Positions 8,101-14,292 of a stretch of DNA of 15,874 nucleotides are shown here, piece by piece. A program made the translations under genes and the position numbers. Under the pieces are notes generated by a model. That model saw only the letters and a program-made list of their open reading frames with translations, was not told the origin of the DNA and made no database searches. Numbering within the stretch: position 1 is the first letter of the stretch; every line of letters begins with the position of its first letter. Source of the DNA: CAYHWW01 sp964360145 (GTDB lineage: Bacteria; Bdellovibrionota; UBA1018; CAYHWW01). The stretch spans positions 1 to 15,874 of the forward strand of contig CAYHWW010000069.1 in the NCBI GenBank assembly GCA_964360145.1. The letters run 5' to 3'.

Positions 8101-8688
8101 TTCCACGCCCACCGGGACGGGGATGCGGTTGCCATCGTGTCGGGCACCAATGGGTCAGCCCGAGAAGTGGCGCGATTTACGTTCCCCCGGCAAACCATCA
8201 CCGAAGGCCTGTGTCTCTCGGACTATGTTCATGATGACAAAGACGCGGGGGACAACATCGCGCTCTTTGTGGTTACCGCGGCCCATGGTGTGCGCGCCCA
8301 GGCCGAGGAGTGGAAGCAAAAGGGCGAGTATCTCAAGTCCCACGCGCTCTGGGCTTTGGCATTGGAATCCGCTGAAGCATATGCGGAGTATTTGCATGGC
8401 AAGCTGCGTGGCCTTTGGGGTTTCCCGGATCCCATCGAGACCACCATGATGGAGCGTTACCAGGCCAAGTACCGGGGTAAGCGCTATTCCTTCGGTTACC
8501 CCGCATGCCCGCGGCTTTCCGATCAAGAGATCCTCTTCAAGCTCCTGAAGCCCGAAGACATCGGCGTGCACCTCACGGATGGTTACATGATGGACCCGGA
8601 AGCCAGCGTGTCCGCCATCGTGTTCCATCACCGCCAGGCCAACTACTTCTCCGTGGGCGAAGCCTCCACGGACAACAGGATCGGTTGA
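5146..8688 (+). CDS. metH: Cobalamin-dependent methionine synthase
   Basis: This cytosolic enzyme transfers the methyl group of 5-methyltetrahydrofolate to homocysteine through protein-bound methylcobalamin, the last step of methionine synthesis. All four modules are present in 1180 residues (the E. coli enzyme has 1227). The homocysteine domain (about 1-325) has zinc ligands Cys236 in 'LGLNCATG' and Cys299-Cys300 in 'GGCCGTH'. The pterin domain starts near 'IIGERTNVIGSKKF' (346-358). The cap and B12 domains (about 640-860) include the 'DVHDIGKN' motif with cobalt ligand His734. The AdoMet-binding reactivation domain (about 915-1180) has 'RYSFGYPACPRLSD' (1113-1126). A low-complexity Ala/Thr linker (near 865-885) joins the last two modules. 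All key residues seen are intact. The MetE-like gene follows after 3 nt, so the two form an operon. Confidence 0.97.
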   Translation: MSENSRKARVAALKAAIKERILVIDGAMGTAIQERGLTDADFGGPELEGCNEYLVITRPDVIQEIHEGYLAAGADIVETNTFGGTPLVLDEYGLGARAVEMNTVAVRLARKACEKYSTAERPRFVAGSIGPTTKAISVTGGVTFEELVRNFKVQAHALWEAGADYFLVETCQDMRNVKAALIGIDEALATVPAPERIPAAVSLTIEPMGTMLAGQTVEAAIASLSHVDLLYLGLNCATGPEFMTDHVRTMAQQFGAAVACVPNAGLPDENGNYLESPEMLASVVGRFAENGWVNVIGGCCGTHRGHIAALRKLADSQKPRKPAAQHRSVLSGVDFLEITPDIRPVIIGERTNVIGSKKFKELICQEKFEEAVEVGRAQVKKGAGIVDVCLANPDRDEMDDMRKFLEKAVKLIRAPLMIDSTDAKVIEMALTYCQGKAIINSINLEDGEERYEEVVPLAKKYGAALVVGTIDEDPVQGMAVTRGRKLEVAQRSYDLLVNKYGIQPEDIYFDPLVFPCATGDKQYVGSAVETIEGIRLIKEAMPRCKTTLGISNVSFGLPNAGREVLNSVFLYHCVQAGLDTAIVNSEKMERYASISEEERKLSEDLLWNRGADPVAAFAAHFRHVKKEAKSSGPRLPLLERLPRYITEGTKEGLTEDLAEALKQMKPLEVINGPLMKGMDEVGRLFNANELIVAEVLQSAEVMKAAVGFLEPYMEKSESVERGRVLLATVKGDVHDIGKNLVEIIFANNGFKIINLGIKVPPEQLINAVREHKPDIIGLSGLLVKSAHQMVITADDLSKANVRIPVLVGGAALSRNFVDKAIAPAYGQGTVMYAKDAMSGLDLAKKIMDPGQFDKLRTELEEHRARLAATATTTVAAPAKVSTGQRSSKITMEPLPGEQLPKAPDYERHILKNTPLDHIWSFINPLMLYGRHLGIKGAVVRQLAAGDFKAIPEESRKSIEIWQTVEDVKNFSRKQGLLAPRAVYQYFHAHRDGDAVAIVSGTNGSAREVARFTFPRQTITEGLCLSDYVHDDKDAGDNIALFVVTAAHGVRAQAEEWKQKGEYLKSHALWALALESAEAYAEYLHGKLRGLWGFPDPIETTMMERYQAKYRGKRYSFGYPACPRLSDQEILFKLLKPEDIGVHLTDGYMMDPEASVSAIVFHHRQANYFSVGEASTDNRIG

Positions 8689-8691
8689 GTT

Positions 8692-9690
8692 ATGCTTCAG
8701 ACCACGGGCATCGGCAGTCTCCCCCACGCGCAGGTTGATGCGGCCTTAGCTTATGCCTTCCGTTTTGACGTGCCATTTTTCCCGCAGATCCCCCTGCGCG
8801 GAGCAGGCGAGTACATGATCCCCCAGGCGCTGGAGAGCCTGCCCGGGGCCCAGTTCGGCGATGATGGGATGGTGAGCCTGGATCGGGCGGCCTTTCTGCG
8901 GGGGCGCGCCGCCATGGAAGGTCTTCTGGGCCGTGTCATCGAAGGCAAGGCTGAGTGGATCTTCCCGCCTGAACATTTCAGCTGCTGGACGCCCTTTTTG
9001 TTCGAGCTCTCCGAGCGCAAGGTGGCCATGGCCAAAACCCAGATGTGCGGGCCCCTCACCTGCCAGTGGGTGCTCTCCGGCTCCGCCAAGCTGGATGCGG
9101 AGGTGGGCAGCCTCGTGACGAAATTGGTGGCGGCAAAAGCCCTCACCATGATCCGCCAGTTGAGGGTCCGGGGCGTGCAGCCGGTATTTTTTCTCGATGA
9201 GCCCGCGCTCTATGCTTATGACGGGAAAGACCCTCTGCACGTGGTGGCGTTGCAGGACTTGCGTTTTCTCGTCATGGCATTGCGCAAAGAGGGCGCTCTT
9301 GTAGGTCTGCATTGCTGCAGCAACACGGATTGGAAAACCGTGTTGGGCTTGGGTTTGGATTATCTGAGCTTCGATGTGGTGCTGTCTTCGGGCAAGGTGT
9401 TCGCGGAGAAAGACGCCCTCGCTCGCTTTTTGAAGGCTGGGGGAAGCTTGAGCTTTGGCATTGTACCCACGGACGTGGGTTCTGCCGACGTGGGTGCGGG
9501 CGCCGTGTCGCCCCAGGCCGCGGTGGGTCTGCTCTATGCCCAGCTGCGGGAGGCTGTCGGCGACGCCACGGCCCAGCAGGCGCTGCATCATTGCTTCCTT
9601 ACGCCAGCTTGCGGTCTCGCGCTAAAAACCGTGGAAGAAGCAGAGACCGTGCTGGCGCGGCTGAGCGCCTGCAAGGCTGAACTCAGATAA
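8692..9690 (+). CDS. MetE-core/UroD-superfamily methyltransferase-like protein
   Basis: This is a 332-residue stand-alone barrel resembling the catalytic C-terminal half of cobalamin-independent methionine synthase, without MetE's N-terminal domain. It opens with 'TTGIGSLPH' (residues 4-12). It has 'FFLDEPAL' (166-173), a His-x-Cys pair in 'GLHCCSN' (His207, Cys209), and Cys307 in 'TPACGLA'. These correspond in order to three MetE zinc ligands (His-x-Cys and the late Cys), so a zinc-thiolate homocysteine site is plausible. The acidic fourth ligand is not obvious. Such short 'core MetE' proteins in other microbes take methyl groups from corrinoid proteins rather than methyltetrahydrofolate-triglutamate. 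The start lies 3 nt after the metH stop with only a weak ribosome-binding site, pointing to translational coupling. It may be a second methionine synthase, a methyl-transfer partner of a corrinoid protein, or an unrelated UroD-like enzyme. Confidence 0.75.
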   Translation: MLQTTGIGSLPHAQVDAALAYAFRFDVPFFPQIPLRGAGEYMIPQALESLPGAQFGDDGMVSLDRAAFLRGRAAMEGLLGRVIEGKAEWIFPPEHFSCWTPFLFELSERKVAMAKTQMCGPLTCQWVLSGSAKLDAEVGSLVTKLVAAKALTMIRQLRVRGVQPVFFLDEPALYAYDGKDPLHVVALQDLRFLVMALRKEGALVGLHCCSNTDWKTVLGLGLDYLSFDVVLSSGKVFAEKDALARFLKAGGSLSFGIVPTDVGSADVGAGAVSPQAAVGLLYAQLREAVGDATAQQALHHCFLTPACGLALKTVEEAETVLARLSACKAELR

Positions 9691-9694
9691 TCTA

Positions 9695-10177
9695 TTAATA
9701 TTTGCTGTCAATAATGCGGAAGGGCTCTCTCAACGAGCGATTGGCGGCAGCCTGCGCGGATTGACGCAGTTCCCGCCCGTAGTAGATGCGGAAGTAGAGC
9801 ACGCCGCAGATGCAGGGCGCATCGGCGCGGCCATCGCCAGAAACGCAGTTTTCTTCGATGATGCGGCTTGTGAGCTCGTCTCCCCGGGCCTGGGGAGTGC
9901 TGAGCGTGATGAACTGCTGCGCTTTCGCGGCACTGACGGCTTGATCGACGCCGTTGCGACAGGAGTCACGTCTCTCTTGGTAGTCAGCTACTGAGGAACG
10001 ACAGTCGGGGTAGTGTGTCCCTAGGGCTAGGACCTCGCGCTCAAGCCGGAGCTGAGTCGCACCATCGGAACAGGCGGCGTCAGCGGCGGTTTGGCCACGA
10101 TTGACTTCATTGCTCAGATCGCATCCGGCACTGAAAGCGCAGACAACGAGAGCGAGGATGATAAAATTCTTTTTCAT
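9695..10177 (-). CDS. Small cysteine-rich lipoprotein of unknown function
   Basis: I do not recognise a family. The 160-residue product starts with 'MKKNFIILALVVCAFSAGC', a lipoprotein signal peptide with Cys19 as the likely lipidated residue and Asp at +2 (an inner-membrane retention signal in enterobacteria, not necessarily here). The mature part has six cysteines (36, 59, 73, 111, 122, 124), an even number suited to disulfides in the periplasm. A good ribosome-binding site (AGGAGAA) lies about 8 nt before the ATG. It converges on the MetE-like gene with a 4-nt gap. It lies 82 nt downstream of the gene at 10260-11156 on the same strand and probably has its own promoter region (see the dyad at 10218-10246). 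Confidence 0.7.
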   Translation of the reverse strand: MKKNFIILALVVCAFSAGCDLSNEVNRGQTAADAACSDGATQLRLEREVLALGTHYPDCRSSVADYQERRDSCRNGVDQAVSAAKAQQFITLSTPQARGDELTSRIIEENCVSGDGRADAPCICGVLYFRIYYGRELRQSAQAAANRSLREPFRIIDSKY

Positions 10178-10217
10178 GACGGAGTTCTCCTGTGAGGGTG
10201 GTCAGTGGGGGCTCGCT

Positions 10218-10246
10218 ATCATTCCATGACTTGTTTAGTCAATGAT
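10218..10246. promoter_or_regulatory. Dyad symmetry upstream of the small lipoprotein gene
   Basis: An inner perfect dyad TGACT-TGTTT-AGTCA (10227-10241) is flanked by ATCAT (10218-10222) and its complement ATGAT (10242-10246). Four unpaired bases lie on the left side only. It sits about 40-70 nt upstream of the ATG at 10177, in the region where a promoter for that gene is expected, and a TTGACT on the minus strand overlaps it. It could be a regulator site or a weak hairpin after the upstream gene. There is no T-tract of the terminator kind. Confidence 0.3.
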
Positions 10247-10259
10247 GCGTAAATCATTA

Positions 10260-11156
10260 TTATTTTTTGCGGAGGGTCTGGCGTGAGGAGACGGAGGGGA
10301 CGGCTTCGACCTCTTGTGCATTCTGAGCCACTCGCAGGCGCACCATGAAGTCGTCTTCGCCTTCAGGGGTAAGGGACATGGCGCAAAGGTGGGAAAGGGC
10401 TTCGTCTCTATCATCGCTGCGCAAGAGATGGGTTACGACGCTGACTTCGAGCTCATGTTCACCGCGCACCGAGATAAAACCCTGCTCGAAGGCGGCATAG
10501 ATCTGTTCAGCATGACTGGCGAGGAGGGGTTTCCTGCCCGAGAGTTTGCGAAAATATTGAATGTTGCCTTTTACGACGAAACTCCAAGCACCTACGACAA
10601 GGCCATGGAGGGCCGCCAAAGCGTAATGGCCCTGCTGGAGGTCTTCGACGAGTGCCCACCCATTGGCGGCGATCACGAATCCGCCAGCTGCTAAGGTGGT
10701 GCCATTGAAGAAGTTCATGATCTTTGGCAGGTGTCGCAACAAAGGGTCAGTGGTGGAGGGAAGGGTTTTCGTTATGGTGGCATGAAGCATGACCAGCAGG
10801 GCCTCAGCAGTGCGGCGCTGCTGGCCGGTGGGAGGTGCGGTGAAGGAAGCCACCTGGGCGGCCAGGCGGGCACCGATGGCCCGGGCTAATTCTTGGGCCT
10901 TGGCTTGGCGTTGGCGCACTTCCTCGGTGGTGTCGCCATCAGAGATGGTGACGTCCTCTGCGAGCAAAACAAGCCACGTCATGCGCTGGATACTGCCGAT
11001 TTCGTTTTCTGTCAGGCCTTCGGTGGTGAGCAAGGCGTCGGTGTCTACGTAGGGCAGAGCGCGCTGGATGGCTTCCTCCGTCCAGGACGGAGCACCAAAG
11101 GCTGGTGCAACAGCAAAAAAGATAATGAGCAGGAATCCGAGGAGAGCCTTGTTCAT
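10260..11156 (-). CDS. Secreted or membrane protein of unknown function
   Basis: No family is recognised in this 298-residue protein. An N-terminal signal peptide is clear ('MNKALLGFLLIIFFAVAPAFGA', cleavage likely near residue 22). The rest is mostly helical and charged. Two hydrophobic stretches, about 152-170 ('GTTLAAGGFVIAANGWALV') and 179-195 ('ALAALHGLVVGAWSFVV'), could form a membrane hairpin. A Gln/Arg/Ala-rich helix runs from about 80 to 105, and the C-terminus is basic ('RQTLRKK'). There is no strong ribosome-binding site (AAGG 11 nt before the ATG). It lies 65 nt downstream of the MATE gene on the same strand and could share its transcript. Confidence 0.65.
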   Translation of the reverse strand: MNKALLGFLLIIFFAVAPAFGAPSWTEEAIQRALPYVDTDALLTTEGLTENEIGSIQRMTWLVLLAEDVTISDGDTTEEVRQRQAKAQELARAIGARLAAQVASFTAPPTGQQRRTAEALLVMLHATITKTLPSTTDPLLRHLPKIMNFFNGTTLAAGGFVIAANGWALVEDLQQGHYALAALHGLVVGAWSFVVKGNIQYFRKLSGRKPLLASHAEQIYAAFEQGFISVRGEHELEVSVVTHLLRSDDRDEALSHLCAMSLTPEGEDDFMVRLRVAQNAQEVEAVPSVSSRQTLRKK

Positions 11157-11221
11157 GGGGGGGCCTTGGACAGAGGGTGAGCCCGCCTGGTACCATCCTC
11201 AGTCGTTAATCACAACTAGAG

Positions 11222-12643
11222 TCATTTACTTCTGACGGTGCCCTGGCGTGCGATGGCTTTGTTCGCCGAGGGAGGCAGGCGGCCCTCGCTGAGGTGGCGG
11301 GCGTTGCGGCGCCAGGCGACGAGGAGGATGCCGGCCACGATGGCGAGCCCCGTGGCCAGCCCGATCCAGAGACCAGGGAGGCCCATGCCGCCGCGGAAGC
11401 AGAGCCAGGCGCCCAGGGGAATACCGAAGACCCAGTGCCCGATGGCATTGGCGATGAGGGGCGTGCGGCTGTCCGCCACGCCTCTGAGCGCACCGGAGCC
11501 CACCACTTGGAGGCCGTCGAAGATTTGAAAGGCGGCGGCGACGAGCAAGACGGAGGTAGCGGCAGTGAGCACGGCGGGATCCGGCGTGAAGAAGCCGATG
11601 ATGGGGCCGGGGAAGAGCCACATGATGAGGCCGGAGCAGGTCATGAAGCTGGCGCCCAGAATAAAACCCAGGTTGCCGAAGCGGCGGGCGCTCATCAGGT
11701 CTTTGGCCCCGAGGCTGGTGCCCACCATGACGGCGGTGGCGGAGGAGAGACCTAAGGGCACCATGAAGCTGAAGCTCGCCGCTTGAAGCACGATCTGGTG
11801 CACGGCGAGGTCCACGGCGCCTAGCCGGGAGACGAGGGTGCTGGATCCGCTGAAGGCCCCCACTTCCAGCAGCATTTGCAGGCCCGAGGGCGCGCCCAGC
11901 TTCAGGATGTCCCTGCATATGGGGGGTGAGGGGCGGAAGCGTCGCCAGGGTTTGAGGCCGCCCAGGGCCGGGTCGGCGATGATGACAACGGCGATGCCAG
12001 CGGCGCCCATGGCGAGGCGGGCGATGAGGGTGGCCACCGCTGAGCCCGCCGTACCCAGGGCTGGCGCACCCCACCAACCGAGGACAAAGGCGAGATTGGC
12101 CACGAGGTTGATGATGTTGGCGACGATGAGGATCCAAAAGGCGGCGCGAGGTTTGCCAAGGATCTGCAGGTATTGGCGGCACACACCGAAGACGAGGACG
12201 GGGGCCATGCTGGTGGCGAGGATGCGGAGATAGACTTTGGTTTGTGCGATGACGTCGGGGCTCGACCCGAACCAGTGAAGCACGTTGGAGAGCGCATACG
12301 GAATGATGGTGAAGGGGATACTGCATATGAGCGCGAGAAAGAGCGCGTTTAAAAAGATGCTCCGCGTGTGCTCTTTTCTACCGGCGCCAAAGGCGTGGGA
12401 GGCGGGGAAATCCATGCCGCTGAGAATGCCGAAGCCCAACACCATCCAGATGTAGAACATGGCATTGCCCAGGGCCACGCCGCCCAAGGGTGCGGCGCCC
12501 AGGCGACCCACCACGGCGGTGTCCACCAGGGCCATGGTGATCTGCCCCAGATAGCCCGCCACCACGGGGGCCGAAAAGGTCAGCATGGCCCGCAGTGGGG
12601 AGCGGGTTACGACACGGAGATCTATTTCTGGAGTGCGGGCCAT
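11222..12643 (-). CDS. MATE-family multidrug/cation antiporter
   Basis: A 473-residue polytopic inner-membrane protein, close to the usual 450-480 residues and about 12 helices of MATE (NorM-type) pumps, which export toxic organic cations in exchange for Na+ or H+. The first half has 'FSAPVVAGYLGQITMALVDTAVVGRLGAAPLGGVALG', the classic first-helix region of the family. The second half repeats the pattern: 'LKLGAPSGLQMLLEVGAFSGSSTLVSRLGAVDLAVHQIV', then 'GLSSATAVMVGTSLGAKD' and 'QIFDGLQVVGSGALRGVADSRTPLIAN'. No truncation or frameshift is visible. The substrate cannot be predicted, and some members export lipids or metabolites instead of drugs. The ATG at 12643 lacks an obvious ribosome-binding site; the inverted repeat begins 27 nt upstream. 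Confidence 0.92.
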   Translation of the reverse strand: MARTPEIDLRVVTRSPLRAMLTFSAPVVAGYLGQITMALVDTAVVGRLGAAPLGGVALGNAMFYIWMVLGFGILSGMDFPASHAFGAGRKEHTRSIFLNALFLALICSIPFTIIPYALSNVLHWFGSSPDVIAQTKVYLRILATSMAPVLVFGVCRQYLQILGKPRAAFWILIVANIINLVANLAFVLGWWGAPALGTAGSAVATLIARLAMGAAGIAVVIIADPALGGLKPWRRFRPSPPICRDILKLGAPSGLQMLLEVGAFSGSSTLVSRLGAVDLAVHQIVLQAASFSFMVPLGLSSATAVMVGTSLGAKDLMSARRFGNLGFILGASFMTCSGLIMWLFPGPIIGFFTPDPAVLTAATSVLLVAAAFQIFDGLQVVGSGALRGVADSRTPLIANAIGHWVFGIPLGAWLCFRGGMGLPGLWIGLATGLAIVAGILLVAWRRNARHLSEGRLPPSANKAIARQGTVRSK

Positions 12644-12669
12644 GGGCCGTGGAGAGTAGCAGAGGATCC

Positions 12670-12767
12670 AAAAGGTACGCCGTTACTTTTTGCGACTCAT
12701 CGCGTTAAAATGTTAACTAAGCCACACATTGACTCGGTGGGTCGCAAAAAGTAACGGCGTACCTTTT
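12670..12767. repeat. Perfect 27-bp inverted repeat in the MATE / DoxX-like divergent region
   Basis: The left arm 12670-12696 is the exact reverse complement of the right arm 12741-12767 (27 of 27). The right arm begins GTCGCAAAAAGTAACGG. Pairing continues inward to 12702 / 12735 if two G-T pairs are allowed. The unpaired centre (12703-12734) is AT-rich and holds a smaller dyad, GTTAA-AATG-TTAAC (12704-12717). No target-site duplication is apparent just outside the arms. It could be a small mobile or REP-like palindrome, or a two-sided regulatory site. A terminator role is unlikely because both flanking genes point away from it. Confidence 0.85.
12706..12711 (+). promoter_or_regulatory. Possible -10 box in the loop of the inverted repeat
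   Basis: TAAAAT is one mismatch from TATAAT and lies in the AT-rich centre of the inverted repeat, 84 nt before the DoxX-like start at 12795. The hexamer 17 nt upstream is TTACTT, a poor -35. On the minus strand, TAACAT in the same core is a weaker candidate for the MATE gene. Motif evidence only. Confidence 0.2.
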
Positions 12768-12794
12768 TGCGCGATGGTGAGCGAAGATGGAGCT

Positions 12795-13325
12795 ATGAAG
12801 GTGCTCACATGGTTTCGGGGCTGTGCCTGTGAAAGAGGGGATTCTCGCAATGACGTGTTGTTGCGGGGGGGGCTGGGTCTTTTTTTCTTCCTCGCAGGGG
12901 TGGGGCATACGCTGGGGTTTTCCACCACGGTCATTGGCGCGGGCATCCTCGTGGATGACCCCCAGCTCACGCCATGGCTCGCCGGGGGGGCTTGTCTGCT
13001 TCTCCTCGGTGGAGGTCTCTCCCTGATTCTAGGGCTCTACACGCGGCTCGGCGCCCTCATGTTGATTATTTTTCTCATCCCAGCCACCCGGCTCCATGGG
13101 CTCATCATGGAAATGGCCGCCAACGGCGCTTCCATTCTCAGTGCCAGCGCGGATGATAAAGCTCAACAGAGCATCGAGACTCTCCGCAATATCGCCATGC
13201 AGGGCCACCAGGCCAACGTCATGAAAAACATCGTCTTGATTTTAGTGGTCTTCACCATCTTGGGGCGGGGTGCAGGCCCCTTGAGCCTCGATGGCAGGCT
13301 TCGTAAAAAGTGGAGTGCGCCCTAG
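12795..13325 (+). CDS. DoxX-like integral membrane protein
   Basis: This is a 176-residue protein with about four membrane helices in the DoxX pattern. Helix 1 is in 'VLLRGGLGLFFFLAGVGHTLGF'. The glycine-rich second helix 'GGACLLLLGGGLSLILGLYTRLGAL' and a third, 'LMLIIFLIPATRLHG', follow. The last helix, 'NVMKNIVLILVVFTILGRGAGPLSLDG', ends in the family's G-x-G-x-x-S-L-D signature. DoxX proteins are poorly defined; some take part in redox or sulfur metabolism or thiol stress. The loop between helices 3 and 4 (Ser/Ala/Asp-rich, 'SILSASADDKAQQ') is longer than usual. The start is uncertain: ATG 12795 has a purine run (GATGGAG) very close, while in-frame ATGs at 12774 and 12729 would run into or through the inverted repeat. 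It converges on the lipoprotein gene with a 3-nt gap. Confidence 0.72.
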   Translation: MKVLTWFRGCACERGDSRNDVLLRGGLGLFFFLAGVGHTLGFSTTVIGAGILVDDPQLTPWLAGGACLLLLGGGLSLILGLYTRLGALMLIIFLIPATRLHGLIMEMAANGASILSASADDKAQQSIETLRNIAMQGHQANVMKNIVLILVVFTILGRGAGPLSLDGRLRKKWSAP

Positions 13326-13328
13326 CCC

Positions 13329-14120
13329 TCAGGGGAAGTCGTCCTCGCTGGGAAGTCGCACGGGGTCCCGCATGCGGTCACGGTAGATGCGCGCAAGGCG
13401 GCTATTGACGTTGCGGTCGCCGTATTCACGGTAAACCTTGAGTCCCGCACGGGTGGTGCCCACGGGGGCGCGGCGGCCAATGACTTCGATGAGGCGGGCT
13501 ACATTGCCGAAAAGCGCGATGCCGCCGGGGGTTTCAAGTCTGCCGTCACGCATCTTGGGGCCGAACACCACAACCACGGCACCGGCATGTCCCGTGGCGT
13601 TCTTGAAGAAGTCTTGTGCCACCGTGATGCCCGCGGGAAAGGTCTCATTGATGAACTTGAATATCGATGCGACGCCGAGCCACTCTCGACCGAGTATGTC
13701 GACGTAACCGTAAATATCGAACTGTTCGTGAACAGGGGCATTGCCCGAGAGTTGCACCACGGCATTATTGAGTTGCAGGGGGAGATTGGCGCCGTTAGGC
13801 AGCACCGTGGTGGGGTCGATGTTGATGACGTCTTGATCATTGAAGATGGCGGTGTCCATGCGGAAGCCCACTTCAAAGGGGGTGGTCTTCGTGATGGGGC
13901 TCACGAAGAGGTCGCCATAGCGGAGGATGGGGAATGAGCCTTCGATATCCGAGCGGATGGAGCGATCGAACTTCACCGACAGCTGGATGTACTCCAGGTT
14001 GGGGGAGAGCATGAGATCGACCTTGTCGATGATCTTGAGGGGTTGCTGTTCGCAACCCGAGGCGAAGAAAGAGGCGCTCGCCAATATCGCAGTACAAAAA
14101 AAACGCGTGAAAAAACCCAT
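13329..14120 (-). CDS. Lipoprotein of unknown function
   Basis: From ATG 14120 the product has 263 residues. It begins 'MGFFTRFFCTAILASASFFASGC', a lipoprotein signal peptide with Cys23 lipidated and Glu at +2. A clear ribosome-binding site (AAGGGGAT) precedes this ATG; the frame is open to 14234 but the extra 38 residues would bury the signal peptide. The mature part alternates short beta-like stretches ('LEYIQLSVKFD', 'LPLQLNNAVVQLSG', 'FDIYGYVDILG', 'AGAVVVVFGPKM') with charged loops, and ends in an Arg-rich, helical tail. This suggests a beta-rich periplasmic protein. I recognise no catalytic motif and no named family. Confidence 0.7.
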   Translation of the reverse strand: MGFFTRFFCTAILASASFFASGCEQQPLKIIDKVDLMLSPNLEYIQLSVKFDRSIRSDIEGSFPILRYGDLFVSPITKTTPFEVGFRMDTAIFNDQDVINIDPTTVLPNGANLPLQLNNAVVQLSGNAPVHEQFDIYGYVDILGREWLGVASIFKFINETFPAGITVAQDFFKNATGHAGAVVVVFGPKMRDGRLETPGGIALFGNVARLIEVIGRRAPVGTTRAGLKVYREYGDRNVNSRLARIYRDRMRDPVRLPSEDDFP

Positions 14121-14292
14121 GGGGATCCCCTTCCGTGGTGATGACCCTGCTAGGACATTGGACGGGAATAGGCCGTGGGAATCAAGTGCGCATTGTCGAT
14201 GCACCGCGTTGGATGGATGCCTAATCACGTACATGCATCAATACGGATGACGCATGCTTTGCAAACCCCCGATTTTACGATTTAATCCCCCC
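14121..14292. other. Divergent intergenic region between the lipoprotein and carboxyltransferase genes
   Basis: At 172 nt this is the longest non-coding gap. The perfect palindrome GGGGATCCCC at 14121-14130 overlaps the ribosome-binding site of the leftward lipoprotein gene. ATGCAT occurs at 14233-14238. No convincing promoter hexamer pair, riboswitch or terminator hairpin is recognised. Confidence 0.4.

Noticed and set aside
8746..9591. 281-residue frame antisense to the MetE-like gene
   Set aside because: No domain pattern and a His/Gln-rich composition; the sense frame has conserved MetE-core motifs and tight spacing to metH.
11226..12326. 366-residue frame on the minus strand, out of phase with the MATE gene
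   Set aside because: It is Arg/His/Pro-rich low-complexity sequence, typical of a shifted frame of a GC-rich gene; the MATE frame is intact from 12643 to 11222.
12670..12767. Inverted repeat as a transcription terminator
   Set aside because: Both neighbouring genes are transcribed away from it, so there is no upstream transcript to end here.
12368..12970. Overlapping frames on opposite strands that both encode 'KGTPLLFATHRV'
   Set aside because: The identical peptide on both strands is produced by the perfect inverted repeat, not by a conserved protein. Both frames overlap better-supported genes.
14121..14130. Palindrome GGGGATCCCC as an operator
   Set aside because: It overlaps the ribosome-binding site of the lipoprotein gene, is only 10 bp, and is readily explained by chance around a G-rich Shine-Dalgarno.
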